Assembly (NCBI GenBank): GCA_034509925.1
Contig: CM067530.1
Span: forward strand, 1,410,001-1,474,000
DNA from: Hirudinaria manillensis
Taxonomy: Eukaryota; Annelida; Clitellata; Hirudinida; Hirudinidae
Length of the DNA: 64,000 bases
Direction of reading: 5' to 3'
This document shows positions 1 through 10,370 of this stretch, piece after piece. Below the pieces are notes generated by a model that made no database searches, was not told the DNA's origin, and was given only the letters and a program-made list of their open reading frames with translations. Positions within the stretch are counted from its first letter, which is position 1. Every line of letters begins with the position of its first letter. The translations under genes and the position numbers were made by a program.

Positions 1-30
1 AGAATAGCGAGTCGTTTTCAATTTTTTATG

Positions 31-66
31 CTGTTGTTGTTGTTGTTGTTGTTGTCGTTGTCGTTC
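31..66. repeat. (TTG)n microsatellite
   Basis: About eleven TTG units grading into TCG at the right end. Confidence 0.9.
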
Positions 67-475
67 CGTACATTTTGTTGTTGCATGTAGTTGTTACGTC
101 GTCGATGTTGTGACTCTGGTGATGTCGTGACACTGTGAGAGATTCTTGACCAAGAAGGAAATGAAATTACACCCAGAACCACTGCTGAGTTAATGAGCAA
201 TGAATTATGCGGTCAATATTCATAGAATTTATAGAATAGATGCAGAGTTTTAACAGAATTTTAGAGTAATTTAAACCAGCACGCGCCATAAACTTTGTAC
301 GAGCAACAAAAAAAAAACATAAAAAATCAAACAAAATCTCGCGGTCCGAAAAACGTCTGCTGTTTTCCCGCTTTTGTGTCTTCAGTGAACTCAAGTTGAA
401 GTGCGTAATAGTTTATCATCACGTGTGATATTGAAGCGGCAAGCATTCAACGTTATTATCATTATAATTATCACG

Positions 476-516
476 TGTTGTTGTTGTTGTTGTTGTTGTT
501 GTCGTCGTCGTTGTCA
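476..516. repeat. (TTG)n/(TCG)n microsatellite
   Basis: TTG units followed by TCG units, the same composition and order as the repeat near the left edge of the window. Confidence 0.9.
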
Positions 517-1129
517 AGTGACAAAAGGTCAGATCGCGCAATAAGCCAAAGTCTACGTTTAAGGTTATTATCATTGTCATTATCCTTTTACATATCGTTA
601 TCATCTCGGTCATCGTCATCATTATTATTGTCCGAAATTGTTACTTATTAGAATTGATCCTAAAATATGCAGATTTCTCTCAGGTTTTTTTTTTTAAATT
701 TGTAATAAACGTGATTTTTTTTTTAATTCAGACCGGTAAATATTATCAAATTCGAATTTAAAATAATTTCAAAACAATAAATGATTAAATTGTTTAATCT
801 GAAATAATTGCTGAAATAATGCGATCATCCGACGAAATCACAGACAATCAGCGGTCGGTGAAGATTGAGAGACAAGAATTGAAGAATTCTTTCAACCCGT
901 GCGACCTTCCAATTGTTGTACTTTTCGGTGAAAATTTCCTGCTGATTTCGTCAGAAAAGAGCGTTTTCTCGGAGTTGAATTGTCTACTTTTTGACGTGAA
1001 AAATGGTCCAAAACTGTTTCCAGCAATCCAACTCCTTTCTTAGTATATCAAGCATATTTCTTAGTGTATCAAGCGATACAATACTTGAAACCATGTAGTA
1101 TCTCGTACAACTCACTCATTCATCATAAT

Positions 1130-1330
1130 CGTCCATCCAACTATCTGCTCTCGAATTCATTCGAACATCCCTTCCAAAGTCAAACGCGGACGAACATCCA
1201 TTCGTCCTGTCTTCCATACATCCATCCATCTGTCCGTCCGTCCACCCGCTCATTCGTTCATCCATCCAACTACTCGTGCATCCATCCATGCATGCATTCT
1301 TCATGCATTCATTCATCTATTCATTCAACT
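1130..1330. repeat. Degenerate CATC/CGTC tetranucleotide repeat
   Basis: Imperfect four-base periodicity (CATC, CGTC, CATT). It creates long spurious open frames on both strands. Related arrays occur near 9.4 kb and 14.6 kb. Confidence 0.8.
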
Positions 1331-1617
1331 GCTGTTCGAATCTTCGTTCAAGACGTTTACGACGTTTGTAATCCTCAGAAGACTCGTTAAGAATATGACA
1401 TTGACGACATCTTTCTTATTTACAGCATTTCTGGACGGCTTTGTCTTAATCCTTTCATTGGCGAGTTAATGGGAGCTATTAGTGAAATTAATGACAGCAT
1501 TTAGACCATTCTCGTTGAATGAATAAAACACAAACTTTCGTATTTTAGACTTTCTGATGAATGAATCCGACGAGGGATCTATCAACGATGTTGGATTTTG
1601 AAAATACTTCCGCAACT

Positions 1618-1698
1618 ACAATAACAACGACGTCGACGACGACGACGACTGCAACGACGACAACGACGACGTTGACGACGACTGCAACAACTGCTGAC
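1618..1698. repeat. (ACG/ACA)n trinucleotide repeat
   Basis: Imperfect run of GAC/AAC triplets on the plus strand. Confidence 0.85.
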
Positions 1699-1869
1699 AT
1701 CACGGAACATCATTGCCAGAGACACCTGCGATAGTAAATTGGTTCCTCATAAAATGTTGAGCGCCGTGTCATTGACGATGGTGATGATAGTGATAGTTTA
1801 ATTATTTAAATGAATTGTAATTGAATTGCGTGTAAAACTTAATTACTTTATGCATAATTTTTTTACGAA

Positions 1870-1972
1870 CATCATCGTCGTCGTCGTCATCGTCATCATC
1901 TTCGTCGTCATCGTCATCATCATCATTATCGTCGTCGTCATCGTCATCATCGTCGTCTCAGATATCGTCAAC
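1870..1972. repeat. (ATC/GTC)n trinucleotide repeat
   Basis: Interleaved ATC and GTC triplets. Very similar arrays recur at 2537-2650 and 3613-3765, with shorter ones near 11.94 and 12.64 kb. Confidence 0.9.
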
Positions 1973-2536
1973 AATTCCTAAGCAATTTTTGGTTTATTTT
2001 TCGTTGTGATCCCCTGAGAAATTTTGAGAGATTTTGTTGCAACTGAAACTTATAAATGAATTGTTTGCAATTTAATTTAATTCTATTTAATATAATATAA
2101 TTTTTTTTTTAAACCAATTCTGAATGTCTATTCTTAGCCCTAAATTCATCAACGTCAACACTGTTTTAAAAAGGACAAAGATTAAATGCAATTTTTAATT
2201 AATTACATTAAATTTAGCACGAGTTTAATTAATTAAGAAGATTTGATTTATTTGTAACTTTTAGATTCATTAGATTTTTTTTTTTTTTTTTTCGAAGAAT
2301 CGTTTGCAATCTGGGAACCTAAAAAACGTAAAATTCCGAATGTTATCCTCGGAGGAATAAGACCCAGGGACAAAATAAATTTAAATAAATCTGAAAATAA
2401 ATTATAATTTGAAATGATAAAAAACACGAAAATGTCAGACATATTTCTGTTTTCTTTCAAAGAACAGAGAAGAGAGATTATACAGGAGGATGTCACCCTT
2501 GTGTTGGTTCGTGTGGTATTTGCTTAATATCAAGAC

Positions 2537-2650
2537 AATCATCATCGTCATCATTATCAACATCATCATTGCCATCGTCGTCGTCATCATCATCATCGTC
2601 GTCATCATCGAAGTCGTCGTCGTCGCCGTGATCATCATTATGGTTTCCAC
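2537..2650. repeat. (ATC/GTC)n trinucleotide repeat
   Basis: Second large member of the ATC/GTC triplet family. It produces hydrophobic spurious frames on the plus strand and Met/Thr-rich ones on the minus strand. Confidence 0.9.
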
Positions 2651-2724
2651 CTCCGCCATCACATCAGAAAATTATTTTTTCCAGATTAATTTGACTATAT
2701 CGACTTTGAACTGAAAGACCAGAA

Positions 2725-2945
2725 TAATTAATTAATTAATTAGTTATAATATTAATATCAATATTAATTAATATTATTATCAATATTATTAATAATTAAT
2801 ATTAATTAATATTATTATTAATATATTAATTATTATATTATATATTAATTAATATTAATAGCAATATTAATTAATATTATTATCAATATAAATTAATATC
2901 AATATCAATATTAATATCATTATTAATTAATATTAATACATAAAT
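2725..2945. repeat. AT-only ATTAAT-type repeat
   Basis: About 220 bp of ATTAAT/ATATTA permutations, with only occasional C or G. Highly self-complementary. Confidence 0.85.
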
Positions 2946-3612
2946 ATTAATGCTTAGCTGCGGCAATATTTTTTATCATAATAATCTAATATGAAAATAT
3001 TACGAATTGTCCAAGTTTAATTGGAAAAATGGCTGAAAAGAGCGAAAGATATCAATCCATTAAGAAACATTTGCTGGGTTAAATCTTTATAAAGCCTACA
3101 ATTTCCAATGAATGTCCAATTCTGCAGCAATTATTTCAGGCTGGATTTTTTTTTTCTATTTTTTATTTTATTTTTTTGTTTTTTTGTTTTTTGTTTTGCT
3201 TAAAAATTGTTTCTCGAATTTTAAAATCTAAAGGAGTTGTTCTTTACAGAGTCAGTGATGGAAAAAATCTCGATTGACTCGTTTCAGGAAATTTTTGGAG
3301 AAGCTATCATTCCGTTTCCTCCTCCGGAGTTACGGACGCTTTTGTTTTTCAAAATGGAACGTTTATTTCTCCTTCTTTTATTGCTGTAGAGTTCTGTTCT
3401 TTCAATCAATATTGACTCCCCCATTCACCTCCACGAAACGGGAACCTGGCTAAACCTTAAACATACCAAAAAAAAAACACAAAAAACGCGGGAAGCAAAA
3501 TTGGGTGATTTGTAAGAGCCTGGCTTGTAATAAGAGCTGATTATAGGCATTCCAGCTTTTGTAATTTGAGCAGACTTTGCGCCGCTTTGCACTCGGATCC
3601 TCGCTGTTTCAG

Positions 3613-3694
3613 TTACTATCATTATCATCATCATCGTGGCGTCATCATCGTCGTCGTCATCGCCATTATTGTCATCGCCATCATCGGTATCACC

Positions 3695-3727
<33 letters not shown>

Positions 3728-3765
3728 ATCGTCTCCGTCGACGCCAACGGCATCAGCAGTAACAG
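3613..3765. repeat. (ATC/GTC)n trinucleotide repeat
   Basis: Longest of the ATC/GTC arrays, mixed with GCC. Frames through it read as Ile/Val-rich or His/Arg-rich and are not genes. Confidence 0.9.
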
Positions 3766-4800
3766 CAGCGTCTTCATCATTTCATCCCCGAGATTGTTGT
3801 TGATTGAGAATCGAATTTTAAGTTCATGTTATCTCAATATTTTCTAAAATATCCTTCGAAATAATAGAACTTCTGCCTTTTTTTTTTGTTAAAATAATAT
3901 GTCCATTGCAAATATATTGAAATACTTGAAGCATTAAATAATTTTTAAATTTAAAAAAAAAAATAATTGGAAAAGAGATTTTCCAAAGATGGCGGTTATA
4001 TTTCTCAGGGTTTGTGTGGAATCCTAAATTTTAAACCCCCATCTTTTACGTTTTATAAATTATCGGCCATTATTTTTTATCTTTGTTTTTAAAGTTCTAG
4101 TAAACGATATTGATTCGTTGCGGGAATATTTAATTTTAATATTTGAATTTTAAAGTATTTTATTTATAAATATAAATGTTTTTAAATTCATTTTTAAAAA
4201 AATTCAATCCAAATTCCGTGGTTTTAATTATACATTTGACATTGAAACTATTGAAAGAAGCACATCAACCGGAGTTAAGAAACTGACGTAACGTCAAAAG
4301 CATTTGTCCAAAAAATAGCAAATAATTAAACCACGAATCGAAAAATTTAATTTCCACTACAAAAATATTTCTGTTTCCAAAACTTTCTTTAATCAGACGA
4401 GTGGATTCCTTACTGTGTCTCCGTGTGGAAAACATCGTCAGCTTATTATTATTATAAAGGACCAAACGAAAGCATTTTGTCTTAAATTTTTAAATTTAAA
4501 CTTTTTATTTTGAAAGTCAAGAAGTCAGAAAAAGTGTCATTTCAAGGACGAGTTCTGGTTCAGAATAAAAACGGACTTGAAGAGGTCGATGTCACCTATC
4601 AGCACAACCTGTTAAGACTTGTTATAAACAATTAATAAATCTTACAACTTAAGTTAACTAATTATTTAATTACTAATTACAACCGAAGCAATTATCTATT
4701 ATTATAACTTCTCAGAAGAAAAATAATAATTGTTACAGTTGCACGTAAGTCAAGCTCACATTGTCATCAATTTTCAAAACGATTCTTTAGCTAATAAATG

Positions 4801-5092
<292 letters not shown>

Positions 5093-5220
5093 TCATCACG
5101 ATGAATTTCTTGAAACGCCTCAGCAACAACAGGTTGTCGGTCGACAAAAGGCGCGAATTTTTCCAGACTGGAACGAGGCGAAAGTGCGCGTCCATCCAGT
5201 ATTGAAAACAAGATTAATTA

Positions 5221-5342
5221 GGCCTCCCCAACCCCAGTTCACCCACCCATCCCCAGTTCACCCACCCAACCCCAGTTCACCCACCCATCCCCAGGTCACC
5301 CACCCAACCCAGTTCACCCCACCCAACCTCACCTCACCCCAC
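5221..5342. repeat. C-rich minisatellite, about 20-bp unit
   Basis: Roughly five copies of a 20-bp unit (CCCCAGTTCACCCACCCAWC). The last copies are decayed. The C/G strand asymmetry is extreme: G is almost absent from the plus strand. Confidence 0.85.
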
Positions 5343-5663
5343 GAATGATGAGTGGCTTTTAAGCAGTCATTGAGAGGGAAACCTTTCGTTTTTTTCTTCA
5401 ACTTTCAACGCTTCTTTGATTGATGCTTTCCTGGAATTCATTTCCTAATCATTTTATTTGCTGTTTTGCCTCGCCTGGCTCAAGACCTTCTCAGCTATGT
5501 GGAACGTGAAGATGTTTATGTCGTCGCTTTGTATTTATTATTATTATTATTATTTCATATTTTTAAGAATTTATTTTGATATTCTTCTGTAGGTTTTTTT
5601 TTTACATCGAGGTCTGCTGATGGTATTTCAAATAGGAGACAAATACACCCGTAATTGATAGTT
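5343..5663. other. Intergenic, nothing recognised
   Basis: AT-rich spacer with a short TTA run at about 5536-5552. No domain-bearing frame and no RNA gene seen. Confidence 0.6.
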
Positions 5664-5691
5664 TAATAATAATAATAATAATAATAATAAT
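5664..5691. repeat. (TAA)n at 5' junction of retrotransposon
   Basis: About nine TAA/ATA units end exactly where the retrotransposon reading frame becomes non-repetitive. A shorter AAT run lies at the element's 3' end. Confidence 0.85.
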
Positions 5692-7497
5692 ATTGAGTCA
5701 GGACATACCAGTTAATAGAGGAGTCAGGCAGGGAGATCCAATGTCTCCTCTACTTTTCAACGCGGTTATCGACATGGTGATGTCAGAGGTAGACCAATCC
5801 ATCGGTGTGACTGGCGATGCTAGTTCATCAGTGAGGTGCAATTATTTGGCGTTCGCAGATGATTTGATCCTGCTATCCTCTACTGATATTGGAATGAGGA
5901 TGTTGTTGAAACAAGTCGAGGAATCTCTGGCAAAAGTAGGACTAATTGTGAATGCCCAAAAATGTTCTTCACTGAGAGCGAAAGTGCAAAAGAAAAACAG
6001 TCCTTGGATTGTTAACCCGGATTCTTACCTCAGTGTCAGCCAGCTGCCAATCAAGGCAATGAACATTCTCGACACCTACCGATATCTTAGTGCTGACATT
6101 GCCCCAAAAATGAAATACGCGTCACTAGGCGACAGAATGCATAAATCCTTGCATGCAATATCTAGAGCTCCTTTAAAGCCAAATCAAAAACTCTACACCC
6201 TAAGATCGAACCTTATTCCAAGCCTCGTGTACTATCTTACCTTCAATAAAATCTCTTTGAAATCTCTAAAAGCTGCAGACACGAAAGTAAGATCCGCCGT
6301 CAGGCAATGGCTGCGCCTCCCAAAAGACACGCCGACCGCCTTCTTCCATGCGGGGCTGAAGTTTGGTGGATTGGGACTACTGCAGCTCAGAAAGTGGGTT
6401 CCACTCATCAGAACCAGCAGAATGAGATCTGTGATGGCTCGCTCGAAAAGCAATGAAGACGAATTTTTGCTCGACACTCTAAAGGACAACAGCATCGTTC
6501 TTGGAGAACACAGGAAGTTCGGGCAATTAAATTCGGAGTCGTCAGCCAAAAAACGACTTAAGGAAGAGACTCTCGAGAGCCTTTACAGCTCGGTAGACGG
6601 ATTCGGACACCAGTCCTTTTTCCAGGGTGTCGGTATAAGCGAATGGATCGCGGATGGGCGCTCAATATTGCTCCCGAGTGACTACTTAAAGTGCTTAAAG
6701 GTCAGAGCAGGCGTCCTCCCATGCAATCTCCGAGTGTCCAGATATCATCCAGAGTTAAACACCAAGTGTGACGCCGGTTGCAGAGTCACCGAGAGCCTGG
6801 ATCACATTTTCCAGGTTTGTCCAGGAATGGATGTATCAAGACGAGAAAGGCACAACAACCTCGTCCATCGGCTGGAAACGAAGTTGGCCGAGAAAGGTTA
6901 CATCACCAAAATCGAGCCGAGGATACGGGTTGGCGAAGGCATCAGAGTCCCTGATCTGGTCGCATGGAGTGAGAATGATTCAATCGTATGCGACGTCACC
7001 ATCGTCTCTGATATCGCCTCACTGGACGAGGTCCACTCATCTAAAATAGGAAAATATAACACCAAAGACATCCACATCTGGATGTCTAACAATAATCCCA
7101 GGGGAGCTCTCTCTCAGAAGATCGTAATTACCGCCTTCGTCTGCAACTTCAGAGGAGTTATATCTTCAAGATCATACTCTTCATGGCGGGGCATCGGTCT
7201 GTCCAGAAACGGCATGATGTACCTGGCAACATCGATTCTGTTGGACACCTACCTTATGTGGAAATTCCACAAACGCAGAACTCATAAACGTTGGCGCCGG
7301 CGAATCGGACTATAGGGATTGATTATGGTTGATGGCGCTTGTTAATAGCGCGGTGTTGCTGGCGCAGGGGAATGCGGTTGCAGTATGTCCCGGGGTGATC
7401 TCGGGCCCGGAAGGGGGACTGTGGATGTTAGTTGAGGTGTTTGATGATCGCGTTTGCTGTTGGATGTTTTTTTTTGGCTGAGAAAATAAAGAAAAAA
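5692..7497 (+). mobile_element. 5'-truncated R2-clade non-LTR retrotransposon
   Basis: The element consists of the 3' part of one open frame, a 180-bp 3' UTR, and an A-rich end (AAAATAAAGAAAAAAATAATAAT). The 5' end is cut inside the reverse transcriptase palm, as expected when target-primed reverse transcription stops early. It lies between TAA/AAT repeats rather than in 28S rDNA, the usual R2 target. The frame has no stop or shift, which suggests a recent insertion. Clade placement by eye: R2, from the thumb region and CCHC plus restriction-like endonuclease order. R8, R9, HERO or R4/Dong relatives cannot be excluded. Confidence 0.85.
5693..7315 (+). CDS. R2-type reverse transcriptase/endonuclease, N-terminally truncated
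   Basis: A 540-residue open frame. It begins in the RT domain with RGVRQGDPMSPLLFN (residues 9-23). The catalytic FADD motif is at 54-57. The R2-type thumb, with AVRQWLRLPKDTPTAFFHA, lies around 202-220 and is followed by GGLGL. A CCHC knuckle follows (C359, C363, H371, C376; spacing C-x3-C-x7-H-x4-C). A restriction-like endonuclease core has P420-D421 and D434 (VPDLVAW...CDVT). The C-terminus is basic (KRRTHKRWRRRIGL). In intact relatives the protein nicks the target and reverse-transcribes its own RNA from the nick. This copy lacks the N-terminal DNA-binding fingers and the first RT motifs, so it cannot act alone. There is no ATG at the 5' end: the frame simply enters from the TAA repeat, so no real start is assigned. 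Confidence 0.9.
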   Translation: MSQDIPVNRGVRQGDPMSPLLFNAVIDMVMSEVDQSIGVTGDASSSVRCNYLAFADDLILLSSTDIGMRMLLKQVEESLAKVGLIVNAQKCSSLRAKVQKKNSPWIVNPDSYLSVSQLPIKAMNILDTYRYLSADIAPKMKYASLGDRMHKSLHAISRAPLKPNQKLYTLRSNLIPSLVYYLTFNKISLKSLKAADTKVRSAVRQWLRLPKDTPTAFFHAGLKFGGLGLLQLRKWVPLIRTSRMRSVMARSKSNEDEFLLDTLKDNSIVLGEHRKFGQLNSESSAKKRLKEETLESLYSSVDGFGHQSFFQGVGISEWIADGRSILLPSDYLKCLKVRAGVLPCNLRVSRYHPELNTKCDAGCRVTESLDHIFQVCPGMDVSRRERHNNLVHRLETKLAEKGYITKIEPRIRVGEGIRVPDLVAWSENDSIVCDVTIVSDIASLDEVHSSKIGKYNTKDIHIWMSNNNPRGALSQKIVITAFVCNFRGVISSRSYSSWRGIGLSRNGMMYLATSILLDTYLMWKFHKRRTHKRWRRRIGL

Positions 7498-7770
7498 ATA
7501 ATAATCAACAATTATTAATTAATTGCAATAATTTCAATAAATATAGAACAACATTTTAAATACAGAAAAAACCAGAGAAAAATCTTCCCATTGTAAATTT
7601 TTTTTATATATTTTCTTGGCTGTCGTCCCAAGATGTTTCCTGGCAAATCGTCATCATCACCTTCTCATTCTAAGGACCGAAATTCATCATTGTCATTTTA
7701 TTTGGAACATAAAAATATCTAATTTAGCATTTTATTCATTAAAAAAGTAAAATTTAAATTTAAAACTACT

Positions 7771-7788
7771 ATTTATTTATTTATTCAT

Positions 7789-7847
<59 letters not shown>

Positions 7848-7866
7848 TTCATTCATTCATTCAAAC
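7771..7866. repeat. (TTTA)n microsatellite
   Basis: About 24 TTTA units, ending in TTCA units. Confidence 0.9.
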
Positions 7867-7908
7867 AAAGTATCAGAAAGACGATATCCACAGATAATCG
7901 ATAGGTTT
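7862..7908. repeat. 47-bp direct repeat, left copy
   Basis: A 47-bp segment beginning CAAACAAAGTATCAG and ending CGATAGGTTT. It recurs without mismatch at 8520-8566, in the same orientation. Confidence 0.95.
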
Positions 7909-7909
7909 C

Positions 7910-7961
7910 AATTAATTAATTAATTAATTAATTTATTTATTTATTTATTTATTTAATTAAT

Positions 7962-7992
<31 letters not shown>

Positions 7993-8008
7993 GTTATTTA
8001 TTTATTAG
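7910..8008. repeat. (TTAA)n/(TTTA)n repeat
   Basis: Alternating TTAA and TTTA blocks, a second tetranucleotide array just right of the left 47-bp repeat. Confidence 0.85.
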
Positions 8009-8163
8009 ATTATTTTAAAAAAATCATAAAATGCTGTTGATGGTGCTGCAAATCTTTTAATAGTTTAGTGTTACTGAGGACATGTTGAACTATGGAAGTG
8101 TCATAAACACCTTGAATTCCTTTATTTGACTTATAATTTTATTACCAAGGATATTATTTATTA

Positions 8164-8340
8164 TTATTATAGTTATTAATCTTTATTATATTTTAATTAT
8201 TATATATATTATTATTATAGATATCTATATATATAATATTTTAATTATTTTTAATTATTTTAAAATATTATATATATAGATATCTATAATAATAATATAT
8301 ATAATAATTAAAATATAATAAAGATTAATAACTATAATAA
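8164..8340. repeat. Perfect 81-bp inverted repeat
   Basis: Arms 8164-8244 and 8260-8340 are exact reverse complements with a 15-nt spacer. The DNA is almost pure A/T, with a few G and C at matching positions (for example AGATATCT). It lies between the two 47-bp direct repeats. It could be a hairpin-forming MITE relic or a palindromic amplification. No coding potential. Confidence 0.95.
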
Positions 8341-8519
8341 ATAATTAATATTAATAACTATTATATATATATATATATAAGGTATATTATATATATAATA
8401 TATATCTTATATTTTTCTTTCCGTGAATATTATGCAGTATTTTCTACTTTTATTTTCATAAATATTGCTTTAGAATCCTACGAAAATGTTCGTTTTATTT
8501 GAAATTGTCGTCGTTCGGA

Positions 8520-8566
8520 CAAACAAAGTATCAGAAAGACGATATCCACAGATAATCGATAGGTTT
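8520..8566. repeat. 47-bp direct repeat, right copy
   Basis: Exact second copy of the segment at 7862-7908. The 611 bp between the two copies hold only AT-rich repeats and the perfect hairpin. Confidence 0.95.
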
Positions 8567-9184
8567 ACTTTGGCGCGAATTTCCAATCAACTTCGAACGC
8601 TGCGCTCGAATAATGCACCGACATGAATTGGTGAATGAATTCAGTGTTCAGGAAGATGTTTATTTACATTGCCTCCATCTTTTTTTTATTTATTTTTTCC
8701 CATTTTTATCATATTTTATATTAATTTTGATTTTATCTAATAATCTCAACAGTATGACTTAGAAGCTTTTAATGTAAAATTTACATTTTGAAATAAAGTT
8801 TCGCGAAACTAGGAACCGAGTGTAGAATCGTATTTTTAGCAGATTCAGTTTCGTTTGAAACTCGGTGAATTATGCATTCAAGTGAATTGCAAAGTCTCTT
8901 AATGGAGCGCAACGAATTTCAGTCCCCTTTCAGACTGTTGTAAAACATTGTAACGCATCTAATTATAAGGAATTGCATTGCGACTTAATGCATCGTAATA
9001 AATCGGAATGAATTGTAATGAATTGCATTGCATTGTAATACGGCGTAATGCATTGTAACGGATGACGAACAGCGGCGTGCACCTGCACTTGCACATATTT
9101 CAGAATTACAGGCACGTGATTGGCCTTCCAGTTCTTGGCGCTCATTAAATCAAATCCACTCGGTCGAGGAGACGCGCTCCTTGT
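8567..9184. other. Intergenic with degenerate AATGCATTGTAAT-like motifs
   Basis: Between about 8945 and 9062 variants of TGCATTGTAATG recur imperfectly on the plus strand. A CACGTGATTGG block (E-box plus inverted CCAAT) lies at about 9114. No gene recognised. Confidence 0.5.
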
Positions 9185-9198
9185 GTTGCCATGGTAAC
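9185..9198. promoter_or_regulatory. Perfect palindromic X-box (RFX-type)
   Basis: GTTGCCATGGTAAC is a perfect inverted repeat matching the RFX-factor X-box (GTTRCC, 1-3 bases, GGYAAC). It sits in a locally GC-richer island (9160-9235). Whether it is bound is unknown, and no gene start is recognisable within 1 kb. Confidence 0.45.
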
Positions 9199-9430
9199 GA
9201 GACCGCCAGATGGATGCCTCCTCCCTCTGAAGTGATGTTTCGTCATTATCTTGAGAGGATTTCCAGTCATGGATTTGCGCTGGAAGAAGATTCCCTTTAT
9301 CGACTTACATGATCGATCGCTGTGAAGGATTAAGTGATGGAAATATGGAGAAATATTTTAACTCGGATTTCAATTTATCTCCTTTCACATCAAACAATTT
9401 ATTTTTGAGTTTTCGTCTATATCCACTCTT

Positions 9431-9497
9431 CCTTCCGTCCGTCCGTCCATCCATCTATCCATCCATCCATCCATCCATCCATCCATCCATCCATCCG
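9431..9497. repeat. (CCAT)n/(CCGT)n microsatellite
   Basis: CCGT units followed by about twelve nearly perfect CCAT units. Confidence 0.9.
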
Positions 9498-10262
9498 GAT
9501 TATCCAAAGTTGGTCATGATACTGATTCCTGCTGGAGAAAATTAATGGGGATCAACTGAGTTCAAAACAATGTCTTCCTGCTTGGAATTAAATTTTTCTT
9601 TCACGAAACATATCATATAGGAAATAATTCGAAAATATTATCGTTTATCTGGAATTTAATATTTGATATTTAATATTTAATATTATACAGTAGAAAATTA
9701 AAATATTTTAAAAAATGTTTTTATTGTCACCATCAATTTAACTTCTACAAGCGTTCGAAATTATTTCAAAATTATTATTATTATTATTATTATTGAATCA
9801 TAAATCACTAAATAATTAAAGTTAACACAAATATTATTATTTTTATTGTTGTTATTATAACTGTCATACAATAAAAAATAATAATGATTGTCATAAAATA
9901 ATAATAATAATAATAATAATAATGATGACGATGATAATAATTTTTGATAATTATTGCGCCCCCAGCCACCAGCCAATCAACTTCAAAGGCAAGTCCAAAG
10001 CATAACTTAATTTCCTACAACTGATGTTAAACATTCACACGTATAACGAGTCTGTTTCTACTCGGCAAAACATCTCCACCTGGGGGGTCGTCACGTGATT
10101 GAAAGCACGTGGTCCACGGGAGCCAATTATCAACTTCCTGCCCCCGGGGTCACGCAAGGTTCAAATCTCAACTTTCTATTGAGCCTGCTCTGCGCCCTTT
10201 AGGCAAATACAAAAGGAAGAAGATTTGAATGATAGAAAATGAATGAAATGATGAAGTGATTG
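9498..10262. other. Intergenic with a GC-richer E-box island
   Basis: AT-rich DNA with ATT runs near 9775 and 9900. At 10,075-10,165 a GC-richer stretch carries TCACGTGA and a second CACGTG about 16 bp apart. No gene recognised. Confidence 0.5.
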
Positions 10263-10370
10263 CTTTAAAATGTTAATTCAAAATAATTATTACTTTTAAA
10301 TGTTAATTTAAAATAATTATTACTTTAAAATGTTAATTTAAAATAATTATTACTTTAAAATGTTAATTTT
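10263..10370. repeat. 30-bp tandem repeat, about 3.6 copies
   Basis: The unit begins CTTTAAAATGTTAATT and repeats every 30 bp from 10,263, 10,293, 10,323 and 10,353. The last copy is partial. Single-base differences mark copies 1 and 2. Confidence 0.9.

Larger units (their letters stand above)
1..4797. other. Gene-free, repeat-rich intergenic DNA
   Basis: No reading frame here has a recognisable domain. The open frames present are poly-Asn, poly-Leu, poly-Met or Ser/His-rich and come from microsatellites. The unique DNA between the repeats is AT-rich with many T or A runs. I see no RNA gene. The main simple repeats are listed separately. Confidence 0.8.

Noticed and set aside
1064..1390. 108-codon frame and its antisense partner
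   Set aside because: Both are produced by a degenerate CATC/CGTC tetranucleotide repeat, and the composition is Ser/His/Pro or Met/Asp/Gly low complexity.
2435..3847. Frames rich in Met/Thr, Ile/Val or His/Arg
   Set aside because: They arise from ATC/GTC trinucleotide repeats and have no unique conserved sequence.
6232..7092. Minus-strand and second-frame ORFs inside the retrotransposon
   Set aside because: They overlap the well-supported reverse transcriptase frame and have no motifs.
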